Below, piece after piece: positions 9,940-19,249 of a stretch of DNA of 64,000 nucleotides. The DNA is from Candidatus Nitronauta litoralis. Its GTDB lineage: Bacteria > Nitrospinota > Nitrospinia > Nitrospinales > Nitrospinaceae. The DNA lies in NCBI GenBank assembly GCA_015698285.1, contig CP048685.1, positions 3,536,060 to 3,600,059 on the forward strand. The letters are read 5' to 3'. Positions within the stretch are counted from its first letter, which is position 1. Each line of letters begins with the position of its first letter. The notes below the pieces were generated by a model. It was not told where the DNA came from. It worked only from the letters and a program-made list of their open reading frames with translations, and searched no databases. Both the position numbers and the translations under genes were made by a program.

Positions 9940-12132
9940 TCAGGCTTTTATAGCGGTTATTACAGGGATCACAACTGGAGCACCTTCGGCAAGGGCATTG
10001 ATATTTTTTTCCTGATTATAGTTACTCAGGAGCCACATAGGAATCACATAAATATCGTTACATATTTCCCAAATCGTTTCTCCACGTTTCAGGTTCCGAA
10101 TGACCACTTTTTCAACCCGGTAGTTATTAAAAAAGTCTTCCTGAATTGCGCGATGATATTCCTGGCGTTTTTCTTCGAAATCCTGAGCTGTCTTTTTATA
10201 AAGAGGCACACGCAAGGACTGGTTTATCTGAAGAGACGCTCGACGCCCCAGTTTATTAAATTTCCTGAATTCCGCTATGGAGATACCTGCCCAGTCGGCA
10301 TAATGACTGAGCGTTTCTTCAAAGTCGACAGCAATTATCCCCACCTTCCCATTCTTGTGTGAACCTCCGGAAAACTTTACCGGCATGAAGGCAGGACGGT
10401 TTTTATTAAAATGCTTCGTCGTGCTGATGGCATCAGAGTATTCGATCTTTATTTTCCCGCTACCCTCAGCCTGCATTGGTGCCACACTGGCCACCAGCTT
10501 ATCATCCGCTTTCTTAGGTTGTTTTGTTTTGATAGAAAGCTTTCTTTCGGGTTTAACCAGCCCCGCAGACTGTAAGCTTGCAACTTTTATCGTTTGTCCT
10601 GGTTTCAAGCGGTCAGGGTTGCGCAACCTGTTTACGCGAATGAGATCTTTGACTGACATATCAAATCGACGGGCAATTTTGGAAAGATTGTCGTGACGCT
10701 TCACGCGGTAGTTTTTCAGATTATCGCTAAGATAGAGTTGGGGTTTGCGGGACTTGACGGAAGCCACTTTGACTGTTTGCGATTTCCTGACTGCTTTTGC
10801 CCCCCAAGGCATCTCGAGGACTTGCCCTTTGTAAATCCGGTGTTGATTGTCAATGTTATTTGAAACTTTGAGAGCCCTGACTGAAGTCCGCATTCGCCTG
10901 GCAATACTTGACAAAGTATCCCCCCTACGCACGGTATACCATCGTGATCTCACCTGTTTGCTGAAACGATGAGAACTCGGCAAGCTTGCGATTTTCGTCC
11001 CAAGATTGGAGACTTTACTTGCCGGTGCCTTCAACAGGAAGTTTTTCGGAATTCTTTTTTTGCCCGATATTACAGGCTCGCGCAAGGCAGGATTGAATTC
11101 GGCAATCTCACCCTTTGTCATGCCCAGATTTTTTACAAGGTCATCAATATGGATAAAATATTTCAGTCGTGTGGATACCGTTTTGATCGGTTTGTCCATC
11201 ACCACTTTTGGGAAATACTTTTTATAATTTTTAATGATTCCCAGAGCGGCTAAAAATTCTGCATAAAAATTCCGGGAAGCAAAACCAAAAGTGCGACTTT
11301 TGTAACGTTTTATGATTTTGACAATATCATTTCCATAGCGACGTTGTGCCCGCTTCATGCCATTAACGCCGTGGTTGTATGCGGTAATAGCTAAAGGCCA
11401 GGAACCCAGCTCATCATAGTTTGATTTTAAAAGCCTCGCGGCAGCATTTGCCGACAAAATGGGGTCACGTCTTTCGTCAACAGAATAGCCAACCTTCATG
11501 AACAGTCGCCCTGTACTGCGAGTGAACTGCCAGACACCTGCGGCACCAGCTGAGGAATAGGCATTGACCTGAAAAGAGGATTCAACATGCGGTAGCACGG
11601 TGAGCTCTTCTGGCATCCGGTGGAGACGAAATTCTCTCTGAATTCCTTCCAAATATTTGCCGGACCTCACAATACCTTCTCTGAACCTGTCTTTTTGACC
11701 AATCTGTACCCTGATTTTTCTTGCGGCGCGTGAATAACTTCCCTTAACAAGCTTGGCAACTCGTCGCTCTTCACTTGTTAATCCCAGTGTTCCTTTACGC
11801 TTGGCAAGCTTCCTCAATATTTTCTGGTATTTTCTCCGGACAGGGTTGACCTTGGCAGAACGCCGACGATGTCCAAGGCGTTTTTCACCGAGATAGACCA
11901 CTTCATAAATTACACTGAGGTCTTCAGAGTCATGGAGGATGGCGTGGCGTGTAGTGTATTCTGTGTAAACCTTGGTCCAGAATCCAACAGCGCTTTCCAA
12001 ACCACGGGGTGTGGTGAACCCCTTTTGCCCGCTATGGAGAGATGTTCCCTTGCTCCAGCCTGAGGTGACCGAGATCAAGAGAAAGCAAACAAAAGCAATT
12101 AACGTGAATGGAGCCTTCAATCGTAACAACAA
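9940..12132 (-). CDS. mltD: Membrane-associated lytic murein transglycosylase D-type with several LysM repeats
   Basis: This periplasmic enzyme cleaves peptidoglycan glycan strands. The 730-residue protein has an N-terminal hydrophobic signal, an SLT catalytic domain around residues 155-310 (LPHVESSFQVNAYSSAG holds the catalytic Glu, GVWQFTRSTGR follows) and a long C-terminal part with LysM modules. Clear LysM starts are YTVRRGDTLSSIARRM and YRVKRHDNLSKIARRF; a divergent one is LKRGETIWEICNDIY, and another degenerate copy lies near ETLSHYADWAGISIAEF. It is larger than E. coli MltD (about 450 residues) because of the extra repeats and a basic N-terminal region. It is downstream of the flagellar genes on the same strand but separated by 160 bp. 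Confidence 0.92.
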   Translation of the reverse strand: MLLRLKAPFTLIAFVCFLLISVTSGWSKGTSLHSGQKGFTTPRGLESAVGFWTKVYTEYTTRHAILHDSEDLSVIYEVVYLGEKRLGHRRRSAKVNPVRRKYQKILRKLAKRKGTLGLTSEERRVAKLVKGSYSRAARKIRVQIGQKDRFREGIVRSGKYLEGIQREFRLHRMPEELTVLPHVESSFQVNAYSSAGAAGVWQFTRSTGRLFMKVGYSVDERRDPILSANAAARLLKSNYDELGSWPLAITAYNHGVNGMKRAQRRYGNDIVKIIKRYKSRTFGFASRNFYAEFLAALGIIKNYKKYFPKVVMDKPIKTVSTRLKYFIHIDDLVKNLGMTKGEIAEFNPALREPVISGKKRIPKNFLLKAPASKVSNLGTKIASLPSSHRFSKQVRSRWYTVRRGDTLSSIARRMRTSVRALKVSNNIDNQHRIYKGQVLEMPWGAKAVRKSQTVKVASVKSRKPQLYLSDNLKNYRVKRHDNLSKIARRFDMSVKDLIRVNRLRNPDRLKPGQTIKVASLQSAGLVKPERKLSIKTKQPKKADDKLVASVAPMQAEGSGKIKIEYSDAISTTKHFNKNRPAFMPVKFSGGSHKNGKVGIIAVDFEETLSHYADWAGISIAEFRKFNKLGRRASLQINQSLRVPLYKKTAQDFEEKRQEYHRAIQEDFFNNYRVEKVVIRNLKRGETIWEICNDIYVIPMWLLSNYNQEKNINALAEGAPVVIPVITAIKA

Positions 12133-12294
12133 GAACTGTAACTCCCAGGGAAATGCGCAGGATTGTTTGCCGGGCCAGATTCGTCAAGGCCGGTAAGGTC
12201 TGGAATTAACGAATCAAGCAAAAATTCAATAACTCCTTTGTTTTTAAAAGGATAACAGAGGGTCTTCAGCGAGTCAAGACCTTTTGATTACTGG

Positions 12295-12588
12295 TTACTG
12301 AGGGGTATGAAAGCCCCCTTTGTAATCAGAGTTCATTTTATAAACCCAGGCCAATAACTCTGCTACTACCAGATAAACAGAAGGAGGTACCTCCTGATTA
12401 ACGTCCACTTGTGACAAAACTTCAACCAGGTCAGGATCTTCTTTGATGGGAATTTTATGCTCCCGGGCCAGTTCAATAATCCTTTCTGCCATCAGTCCCT
12501 TGCCTTTGGCGGTGACCTTGGGAGCTTGATCCTTTTCTTTATTAAAATGCAGGGAAAGTGCCGATTTTTGGTGCTTTTTTTTCTTCAT
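12295..12588 (-). CDS. FlhB C-terminal-domain-like protein (FhlB type)
   Basis: The 97-residue protein matches the cytoplasmic export-switch domain of FlhB/YscU without the membrane part: VTAKGKGLMAERIIELAREH, then IPIKEDPDLVEVLSQVDVNQ, then a hydrophobic end. The Asn-Pro-Thr-His autocleavage motif of FlhB is absent, as is usual for such stand-alone versions. The start overlaps the end of fliK by 4 bases. The FliK-FhlB pair is common in flagellar loci and suggests a role in substrate switching or hook-length control. Confidence 0.85.
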   Translation of the reverse strand: MKKKKHQKSALSLHFNKEKDQAPKVTAKGKGLMAERIIELAREHKIPIKEDPDLVEVLSQVDVNQEVPPSVYLVVAELLAWVYKMNSDYKGGFHTPQ

Positions 12589-14093
12589 GTCCTTACATCC
12601 ACCAGACTGCTTAAACTTTTGAAAACCCCCTCTGGCAACTCATCTATAGGTTCCTGAATTTTTTCGGGGTTTACCTGACCGTTAATTTCGGATTCAAATC
12701 CCATCTCTTTCAATTGTTTTTGAAAAATCTCGAAACCATCCTTTACGAACCCCAATACCTCTTCATTTTCTACAGCAACATTTAGACCCAGTGTTTTATT
12801 TTGAACCCGTGCATCCAAACGCACGTTTCCTAGTTGTGATAACTCCAGAAAAAAAACCAGGGTGTATTTCTTTTTTCCTTCGGTTTTGTTGCTTTTGGGG
12901 TCATCCCCATCTTCCCTATAAAATACTTTTATGGGTCTTCCTTGAGGCTCCAGCATATTTGGGATCATCAATGACATCGGATGATTCTCCTGGCGAGCAA
13001 CAACCTGCGTGAGCTGATGAATATCCAGGTTTTGAATGATTGCCTGCGTCTGCCTGCCAAGAGACTGAAAAGTCCCATCGCCTGTTTTAATCCCGGCCCC
13101 AAATCGTTTTTCCAAAACTCTGGACAATTCCTGAAGCTGTCCTTTGAAATCCTGCGTCACGGCTTGCTTTAAACCCGAACCTGTCGGGTTTTCCAAAAAC
13201 CGGCTAAGCCGGGATTCAAAGCTGGCTCCCGTCCTGGCAATATTTTCACGAATTGCTTTGGCCTCAACTGGCTCACTTTGCACCGCTTTTAAAACATTGA
13301 GAGTTTCTTGCAGTCTGGACTTCAATTCATTTGGAATGGTTTTGGCTTCAGACTCGCTCAACCTGAAAAAAGCACCTTCGAAATCCTTGATCAATTGGGT
13401 GAGAGGTTGCCTTCCCGGCAAAAGAGATTGAAGTAGTTTCAAAGCCGGATTTTGGTTTTCTGACCCTCTTACAGCCAGAATAAACCCATCACCTTTCGGC
13501 TCCGCTTTAATTGACAGTTCCGTGCCTTCAAGCAAGGCTGTATTACTATGGAAAAGCGTAACTTCCCGCCCCCGCAAACTCACCTGAACAGTATTGGAAT
13601 CAATTACCAGGTTTAGGCGGCCTGGGACCTGGTTATCAGGGGTCAATCCAAAGGCAGAAATTTCCTTTAATGAATAAACAGGAGGTGAGGGTAATGTTTT
13701 TTGCGAAGCATTTGACACCTTCACATGATCCAGGAGCCCGGCACTGGCTTTGGAACTGCCTTTTATAGCTGAGGGATTCTGGTTCTTCTGCTTCACCGTT
13801 CCCTCAAGGAGTTTAAAAATCGGTGTCGGTGAAAGCTGTTCAACCCGAACCTGAAAACTCCTTCCTGGACTCTGCGGTTGATTGAATTCTACAGCCGCAC
13901 GGTGCCCATTTAATTCAACAAGGTTCTTTCCAGAAGACAACTGGTCAATCACCTTTCCCGACACCACCTGCCCGGGGACAAAGTTTTTGATGAATTGATC
14001 CAGTGAAGCCAGTTTGAGCGTTTGAACTTTCAGGGATGGGTCATTCTGAAAAATGATACGGAGGGATTCTGCACTGTTAAATTCAGGAACCAC
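12585..14093 (-). CDS. fliK: Flagellar hook-length control protein FliK-like
   Basis: FliK is exported during hook growth and triggers the switch of export specificity at FlhB. The 502-residue protein has a low-complexity Gln/Ser/Lys-rich N-terminal and middle region, then a C-terminal Flg_hook-type domain from about residue 375 (YTLVFFLELSQLGNVRLDAR, then FEIFQKQLKEMGFE). This layout is typical for FliK, whose N-terminal part is poorly conserved. It overlaps the FlhB-like gene downstream and lies 36 bp after a small acidic gene. The assignment rests on the C-terminal domain and the neighbours. Confidence 0.85.
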   Translation of the reverse strand: MVPEFNSAESLRIIFQNDPSLKVQTLKLASLDQFIKNFVPGQVVSGKVIDQLSSGKNLVELNGHRAAVEFNQPQSPGRSFQVRVEQLSPTPIFKLLEGTVKQKNQNPSAIKGSSKASAGLLDHVKVSNASQKTLPSPPVYSLKEISAFGLTPDNQVPGRLNLVIDSNTVQVSLRGREVTLFHSNTALLEGTELSIKAEPKGDGFILAVRGSENQNPALKLLQSLLPGRQPLTQLIKDFEGAFFRLSESEAKTIPNELKSRLQETLNVLKAVQSEPVEAKAIRENIARTGASFESRLSRFLENPTGSGLKQAVTQDFKGQLQELSRVLEKRFGAGIKTGDGTFQSLGRQTQAIIQNLDIHQLTQVVARQENHPMSLMIPNMLEPQGRPIKVFYREDGDDPKSNKTEGKKKYTLVFFLELSQLGNVRLDARVQNKTLGLNVAVENEEVLGFVKDGFEIFQKQLKEMGFESEINGQVNPEKIQEPIDELPEGVFKSLSSLVDVRT

Positions 14094-14129
14094 ACTTTTC
14101 TCCAGGAAGGCGATGCGATTGTGGTGGTT

Positions 14130-14462
14130 TTATACCCTTAAATCGAGATGGGAGCTGGGATTGCCCTCAACTATGGGAACACTTACTTCAGGGGCCTCTA
14201 CTTCTTTTTCGGCACCGGCTTGCTTTTTCTTGATCCTGACTTGTCGGTTGGAGTTTTTTCCATCAGGGTCGGAGGGATTTGATTCTTTCGTATCTTCTGG
14301 GTCCTGGATTTCGTTTTGCTCAATATCGTCCAAAGCCGTTCTTTCTTCCTTAAGAGACTGGTCTACCCGCTGTTGTGCCTGGGCCTCAACAACCACCTTT
14401 TCCACAGAAGAACTCATCTGGAGAACGTGTTGAACACTGGCAGGATCGATTATCGGCATCAC
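14130..14462 (-). CDS. Small charged protein in the flagellar cluster, unknown
   Basis: No family is recognised for this 110-residue protein. The N-terminal ~45 residues look helical (PIIDPASVQHVLQMSSS, then EAQAQQRVDQSLKEER). The rest is Asp/Glu/Lys/Ser/Pro-rich and probably disordered. There is no signal or membrane segment. It sits between fliL and fliK on the same strand. Small genes of this style recur beside fliK in flagellar loci, so a flagellar accessory role is plausible but inferred from context only. Confidence 0.6.
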   Translation of the reverse strand: MMPIIDPASVQHVLQMSSSVEKVVVEAQAQQRVDQSLKEERTALDDIEQNEIQDPEDTKESNPSDPDGKNSNRQVRIKKKQAGAEKEVEAPEVSVPIVEGNPSSHLDLRV

Positions 14463-14521
14463 CTTCCCCTTAACAGACTGATATTATTACTATATCCCTT
14501 GAACAACATCTGTCAACCGGC

Positions 14522-15133
14522 TCACCTGATAATAAATTCAGAAAAATAAACATCATTTATCTTTCCGCTTCCGGTAACAAGAAGGGTATTCGTGGATGTA
14601 ACAATCTCACTTTTCAGACGTTCCTTTATCGGTTTTTTGGGGTTCATGAAATCCCTGGGCCGTTTCCTTTCAAGAATTTCATAAATGGTTTGCCTGATCA
14701 ACGGCAATACATTGTCAATCTCTTCATTTAACTTGATATTACTCATTTGGAGGTGAATCTGGATATGCATAAATTGTCCGGTCTCTTTTTTCTTATCCTT
14801 TAAAGGCAAAAAGAATGGCTCCAGCTTATAAAAATTAGGGGCTTCAGCTTCTCTTAGTGCCTGTTTTTTTTCTTCCGTTAATTCAGGGTCCTCCAAAGGT
14901 TTAGCCAATTCTTCGAGGGTTGGAGGTGCTTCTTCATCCGCCCCCATCATTAAAAATCCAACCGCCCCCCCAATAACTAAAACAGCGCTACCTGCAATTA
15001 TGAGTAACTTCTTTTTACTTTTCCCACCTTCTTCCTCAACTGCTTCGCCTTCTTCCTTTTCCGTTTCCTCCTCAAGCAGCCGTTCTAACGCCTGGGCTTC
15101 ATCTTCTGTGTCATTTTCTTCTTGTTCAGCCAT
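14522..15133 (-). CDS. fliL: Flagellar basal-body-associated protein FliL
   Basis: FliL is a single-pass inner-membrane protein around the stator-rotor interface. This 203-residue version has an unusually long acidic cytoplasmic N-terminus (residues 1-40, many Glu), a transmembrane helix (LLIIAGSAVLVIGGAVGFLM), a periplasmic linker and a C-terminal FliL domain (YKLEPFFLPLKDKK, then HIQIHLQMS and IYEILERKRPRDF). The C-terminal INDVYFSEFIIR matches the family end. The start overlaps the end of coaE by 8 bases, so a metabolic and a flagellar gene are translationally coupled. Confidence 0.92.
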   Translation of the reverse strand: MAEQEENDTEDEAQALERLLEEETEKEEGEAVEEEGGKSKKKLLIIAGSAVLVIGGAVGFLMMGADEEAPPTLEELAKPLEDPELTEEKKQALREAEAPNFYKLEPFFLPLKDKKKETGQFMHIQIHLQMSNIKLNEEIDNVLPLIRQTIYEILERKRPRDFMNPKKPIKERLKSEIVTSTNTLLVTGSGKINDVYFSEFIIR

Positions 15134-15743
15134 TTGATCCGATCAGGGCTTTAAGGTTTTCAAACAGTTTCTCTACCCTTTGCCCCAGGTCTTCAAGTGA
15201 AGAATCGTTTTCCAGAATATAATCCGCTACCGCCTTTTTTGCATTCAGGGGCATCTGACTTCGAATTCTGAGCCTGGCATCATCTTCCGCAAATCGCCCC
15301 TGGGCCACTATCCGACTTATTGCCTGTTCTTCCGGACAGGCCACTACAACCACCTTATCTACTTTTCGGTAATTTCCTGATTCAATTAACAGAGCAGCAT
15401 CCAGAATCACGACTGATGAAGGGGTTTTAATGCTAATTTCCCTAAACTCCACCTGTTCCTGCTCAAACACTTTCGGATGAAGAATCGTTTCCAGCTTTTT
15501 TTTCTGCTCGGCGTCTTTAAAAATAATTTGCGCAATTCTTTTGCGATCAAGAGTCTGGTCCGGCAAAACTATCTCAGGCCCCAAAGCCTCCGCGATTTCT
15601 TTCCATGCTGGCTTACCCGGTTCAACCAGACGTCGGCAAATCTGATCAGCATCAATGATGTGTCCCCCGAGCCTGGAAATCATTCCAGATACAGTCGATT
15701 TTCCAGCCCCCATCCCTCCTGTTACACCGACTAACAATGCCAT
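15126..15743 (-). CDS. coaE: Dephospho-CoA kinase
   Basis: CoaE catalyses the last step of coenzyme A synthesis, phosphorylating the 3'-OH of dephospho-CoA in the cytosol. Length is typical (205 residues). Motifs: the P-loop VGVTGGMGAGKSTVSGM at the N-terminus, the IDADQICRRLVEPG substrate segment, ILHPKVF, and the lid region AQGRFAEDDARLRIRSQM. It overlaps fliL downstream and lies 24 bp after an aminotransferase gene, so the group 12295-17320 appears to be one long same-strand transcription unit. Confidence 0.97.
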   Translation of the reverse strand: MALLVGVTGGMGAGKSTVSGMISRLGGHIIDADQICRRLVEPGKPAWKEIAEALGPEIVLPDQTLDRKRIAQIIFKDAEQKKKLETILHPKVFEQEQVEFREISIKTPSSVVILDAALLIESGNYRKVDKVVVVACPEEQAISRIVAQGRFAEDDARLRIRSQMPLNAKKAVADYILENDSSLEDLGQRVEKLFENLKALIGSNG

Positions 15744-15767
15744 ATAAACTCTTGAGTAATTCCAATT

Positions 15768-16634
15768 TCAGGAAGTGTCTGCCTCTCGACTTAAAGCTTC
15801 GTCATATAGTCGCATCATACGGCGCGTCACGGGTCCCGGCTGACCATCTCCAAATGGTCGCCCATCCAGATGAGTGACAGGCATAACTTTTTTAACCGTT
15901 CCGGTGATGAACGCTTCATCCGCCTTTATCAGGCTATCAGGAGGCCATTCACCTTCTTCTACCAATACTCCGTTTTCCTGAGCAACCTGGAGAAGAACGT
16001 CACGTGTAATTCCGGCAAGAATTCCACATTCAAGCGATGGGGTCATTATTCGACCATCACTTACAAAAAAGAAATTACTGGTGGTGCATTCGGTGAGATG
16101 GCCCTCATGATTCAGCATCAAAGCATCCTGTGCCCCCATGCTGTTAGATTCCAGCTTAGCTAACACATTGTTAAGGTAATTTCCTGTTTTTATTCCAGGA
16201 CTGACCGTGTCCCTGGAGTTGCGTTTGACCGAAACCAGAGCAACGTTGATCCCCTTTTCATAGTTTGCTTGAGGGTATGGTTTTAATTCCTTAACCAGAA
16301 CCAGCAATTCGGGGTTCGAACAAGAAGTGGGGTCAATATCAAGTTCACCCACACCCCGGGTCACGATAACCCTTATGTAAGACTCTTCATTACCTGCTTC
16401 CGTTACCGTACGGTCAATTTGTTGAACAATGTGCTCATCGGACCACGGGATTTCCATGGAAAGTCCGGCAGCTGAGTTTCGTAACCGCTTCAGATGCCCC
16501 ATCATGAAACAGGGAACACCCTTATGGGTTACAACAACTTCGTAAATACTATCTCCGAAAAGAAAACCATGATCGAGAACAGAGATAAAAGCATCTGGTC
16601 CAATTTCGCCATTTAAATTAATTTGCGTGGTCAT
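15768..16634 (-). CDS. PLP-dependent class IV aminotransferase (branched-chain/D-amino-acid type)
   Basis: The fold-type IV enzyme has 288 residues. The PLP lysine lies in SPGIKTGNYLNNVLAKLES. Other family blocks are DHGFLFGDSIYEVVVTHKG near the N-terminus, YIRVIVTRG, and LTECTTSNFFFVSDG with GILAGITRDVLL (phosphate-binding region). These motifs fit IlvE or D-amino-acid aminotransferase and less well aminodeoxychorismate lyase. The exact substrate cannot be decided without comparing the specificity loops. It sits between cvpA and coaE, 5 bp from cvpA, which gives no metabolic clue. Confidence 0.88.
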   Translation of the reverse strand: MTTQINLNGEIGPDAFISVLDHGFLFGDSIYEVVVTHKGVPCFMMGHLKRLRNSAAGLSMEIPWSDEHIVQQIDRTVTEAGNEESYIRVIVTRGVGELDIDPTSCSNPELLVLVKELKPYPQANYEKGINVALVSVKRNSRDTVSPGIKTGNYLNNVLAKLESNSMGAQDALMLNHEGHLTECTTSNFFFVSDGRIMTPSLECGILAGITRDVLLQVAQENGVLVEEGEWPPDSLIKADEAFITGTVKKVMPVTHLDGRPFGDGQPGPVTRRMMRLYDEALSREADTS

Positions 16635-16639
16635 TTTTA

Positions 16640-17320
16640 TTATTCTTTGGTTACGGACCGGATCAGGTCGTCTAGTTTTTTCTGATCTTCCTGACTGTGT
16701 TTGTCCTGTGGTTCCGATTTTGAAACCCCAAGCTCTTCCGCCTGTTTTTTTAACTTTTCAAACTGATCATTCATCTTTTTCATTTTTTCAATATCCGGCA
16801 TTTCTTCTTTTAACCTTTTAACCTTATTAAGATTCCTTTCAAAAAACTCGTCATCGACATTTAAAAGACGTTTTACCTCGACCGTAGTTTTCTCCAAATA
16901 AGGAGCTGTAACAGAATCACGGGTAATGTCTCCGTAAAAATCAGGAAACCATTGGAGCGGGACAATCACCATTGCCAACAGGGCTGCCGCTTTTAAAAGA
17001 CCAATTCCCCCACCAATGATTCGGTCCATACCGGAAAGAGTATCCGACTTATGCAGTAGTTTTTTAACAAGAAAACCTATTAAAGAAACCGCCATAGAAA
17101 ATACCAGATAAAGACCAACAAAGCCTACAGCTCTGGCGATAGGTTCGGAATCGATAAAGCCCTTTAGCTCAATCGCGGCTTCATGGTTATACTTTATTGC
17201 GACCAGGTACCCTACCGCGATAGAAAGCAGGGAAAACACCTCTTTAATCATTCCCCGAAACAAGGAATAAATAAGGCTGACACTTAAAACCAGAACGACG
17301 ATAGTATCAAAAGTTGTCAT
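16640..17320 (-). CDS. CvpA family membrane protein
   Basis: The 226-residue protein has four hydrophobic segments within the first ~115 residues (starting FDTIVVLVLSVSLIYSLFRG; the last around GIGLLKAAALLAMVIV), matching the CvpA/colicin V production family. A cytoplasmic C-terminal tail of about 90 residues is Lys/Glu-rich and probably coiled coil (ERNLNKVKRLKEEMPDIEK). The long charged tail is not part of the core family. CvpA proteins have been linked to envelope homeostasis, but the molecular role is unsettled. Confidence 0.87.
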   Translation of the reverse strand: MTTFDTIVVLVLSVSLIYSLFRGMIKEVFSLLSIAVGYLVAIKYNHEAAIELKGFIDSEPIARAVGFVGLYLVFSMAVSLIGFLVKKLLHKSDTLSGMDRIIGGGIGLLKAAALLAMVIVPLQWFPDFYGDITRDSVTAPYLEKTTVEVKRLLNVDDEFFERNLNKVKRLKEEMPDIEKMKKMNDQFEKLKKQAEELGVSKSEPQDKHSQEDQKKLDDLIRSVTKE

Positions 17321-17380
17321 TGGCTCTTTTGGAAAAGGCGGGTTGGAAAATATGAAAATTGAAAAGCGGAAATAGCCTGA

Positions 17381-17887
17381 CTATCGCAGACTACCTCTAA
17401 GTTTATCGAGGATCAACCTGAAGGTTGAGGTGAAGGGCAGCGTTTCATCCTGAAGTGAGGTTTCAATTTCATTTAGAGACCAGAAACGTCCCTCGGAAAT
17501 TTCATCAGGGTTAATTACAATATTTGCATCAGAGGTGCAGAGATAAACCCTGACATGCTCAAAAAAGGTCTCCGAACAGGCGCTGAATTTCCCAATTTCC
17601 TTTAGATCCGCTTTGATTCCAAGTTCTTCCTCAAGTTCACGGTGCGCACAACTTTCATAATCCTCTCCAGAATCGACATGGCCCGCTGCAGAAGTGTCCC
17701 AATAACCCGGATTTTCATCCTTAGCCAGTGATCGCTTCTGGAGAAACAATTCCCCTTTTGAGTTGAAAACAAGAATATGAACGGAGCGATGCCGCAATCC
17801 CCGCTCATGGACTTCCTTCCGGGTTGCCTGTCCTATGACCTGGTCATCCTGATCGACCACATCAAAAATTTCTTCTGACTCATGCAT
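17381..17887 (-). CDS. NUDIX hydrolase
   Basis: This 168-residue NUDIX pyrophosphohydrolase resembles the Idi/YfcD-like subgroup: an N-terminal EIFDVVDQDDQVIGQATRKE extension, HRSVHILVFNSKGELFLQKR, and the NUDIX box region AAGHVDSGEDYESCAHREL followed by EEELGI. The box residues (G-x5-E-x7-REx2EE) appear complete. The substrate is not predictable; isopentenyl-diphosphate isomerase is a possible relative, but the protein is short and lacks clear Idi hallmarks. It is 20 bp downstream of the HPr-domain gene on the same strand, so co-transcription is likely. Confidence 0.9.
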   Translation of the reverse strand: MHESEEIFDVVDQDDQVIGQATRKEVHERGLRHRSVHILVFNSKGELFLQKRSLAKDENPGYWDTSAAGHVDSGEDYESCAHRELEEELGIKADLKEIGKFSACSETFFEHVRVYLCTSDANIVINPDEISEGRFWSLNEIETSLQDETLPFTSTFRLILDKLRGSLR

Positions 17888-17907
17888 GAGAGTATTCCAA
17901 CCTATTC

Positions 17908-19224
17908 CTATTCAATGGAGCCCCTGAGATAATCCAGCTCTGCCGGGACCTCTTTCTCTTCGCAATAATTATGGGATGCCAGGATTTTCAAGTCATCCAG
18001 TATTCTTTTGTCTCCCTCGAATACCACCGTCTTATACCCCTTGTCCGCCAATTCTCCTCCAGCTTGCAACAAACCCATTACAGATCGCGCATCAATCTTT
18101 TCATTATCAATAATAATGCAGGCATCACCTTCATAGCGCCGAACAATTTTGGAAACATAGGTAGAGGGTCGGGCATGAAATCCAAGCGGGTCTGGCACCG
18201 GTAACTCATAACGAACCGTTTTCACAAAAACCTTTAGAAGCTCTTTGCTGAGCTTGTCCCCTTCATGCACATAGTAAAGAGAATAATAAAAACAGTAGTT
18301 CACGACGTGGGACAATAAATCGTTTTTATCAACCAACCCGCTGATAACTTTCTTTGCTTCACCTTTTCTGATTTCATCTTCATGACGTTCATAAAAATGA
18401 ATCAGCCAGATCATCATCTCGAGCAGGTGAAGTGGCATCGAGATATAGCCACGCAGGCCTTTCAACCCCTCATGCTTCTGTTCAATGGGAGTACTTTTTA
18501 TGTAGGTATCGAATTCTGATTGAATACTGTGCACCAGATTCATTAACATACGTGCGTTTTTTTCATCGATTTTGTCAGGAACAATTGCTTTCAATGCTTC
18601 AGGCACCTGTGTCCGCTCAACTTGCATCGCCTCCATCAGACTGCCCACTGCTTGCATTTTTTCCAGCATGTCAATGATCCGGTCTTCTTGTTCATTGACC
18701 TCTTCACCTTCTACATTTTTTGGAAGCCGCTTATTGGCTTCCAGCAATGCAAAATTATCAGGATCGATGGCAGCCTCGGGAATTGCCAACTGGTTTTTCT
18801 TCCCCTCTTCAATACATTCCAAAAAGAGTTTCAGGATGGAGTTATTTAAAAAGTCCAGAACCACATTTGAATCGTTAAAAAATCGCCCTTGCACTTCCTC
18901 AGTATCCCGCAACTTGTAAAAGGGATAACGATCAACCAGATGCTTACAAAAAAATGCTGCTTTAACCAGGTTTCGAATACAGGCAACATACTCTGTAAAA
19001 CCGGCCCAGGTTTTATTTTCGCGGGCACCGTGTTCATCCAGGAAACTTTCCAGTAACTCCGCCTCTTGAATCAGACTCGAATAGCATTTCCGGGTCGCAC
19101 CTCCGTCGCCTTGAGGAAGGTCTCGAAATGCATTGAAGGTTTTGAAAAATGCACCACAGCTATCCTGAAGAAGAATCAAAAATTCTTCTTCGGAAATTAT
19201 TTGATTCAGCGATTTTGGTTCCAA
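17908..19224 (-). CDS. Unknown protein with a C-terminal HPr (PTS phosphocarrier) domain
   Basis: The 438-residue protein has a ~335-residue helical N-terminal part with no recognised family and an HPr-like domain from about residue 335. The HPr active-site motif GFHARPS places the phosphorylatable histidine at residue 350. DARSVMGLL places a serine at 381, exactly 31 residues later, the same spacing as His15/Ser46 in HPr. Both phosphorylation sites are therefore conserved. The N-terminal part is mostly helical with charged stretches and no signal peptide, so the protein is cytoplasmic. No PTS enzyme I, HPr kinase or EII gene is nearby. It precedes the NUDIX gene and follows the HNH gene on the same strand. 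A regulatory role is inferred. Confidence 0.82.
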   Translation of the reverse strand: MEPKSLNQIISEEEFLILLQDSCGAFFKTFNAFRDLPQGDGGATRKCYSSLIQEAELLESFLDEHGARENKTWAGFTEYVACIRNLVKAAFFCKHLVDRYPFYKLRDTEEVQGRFFNDSNVVLDFLNNSILKLFLECIEEGKKNQLAIPEAAIDPDNFALLEANKRLPKNVEGEEVNEQEDRIIDMLEKMQAVGSLMEAMQVERTQVPEALKAIVPDKIDEKNARMLMNLVHSIQSEFDTYIKSTPIEQKHEGLKGLRGYISMPLHLLEMMIWLIHFYERHEDEIRKGEAKKVISGLVDKNDLLSHVVNYCFYYSLYYVHEGDKLSKELLKVFVKTVRYELPVPDPLGFHARPSTYVSKIVRRYEGDACIIIDNEKIDARSVMGLLQAGGELADKGYKTVVFEGDKRILDDLKILASHNYCEEKEVPAELDYLRGSIE

Positions 19225-19249
19225 AGTACGACCAGGGAAGTGTTGCTAT

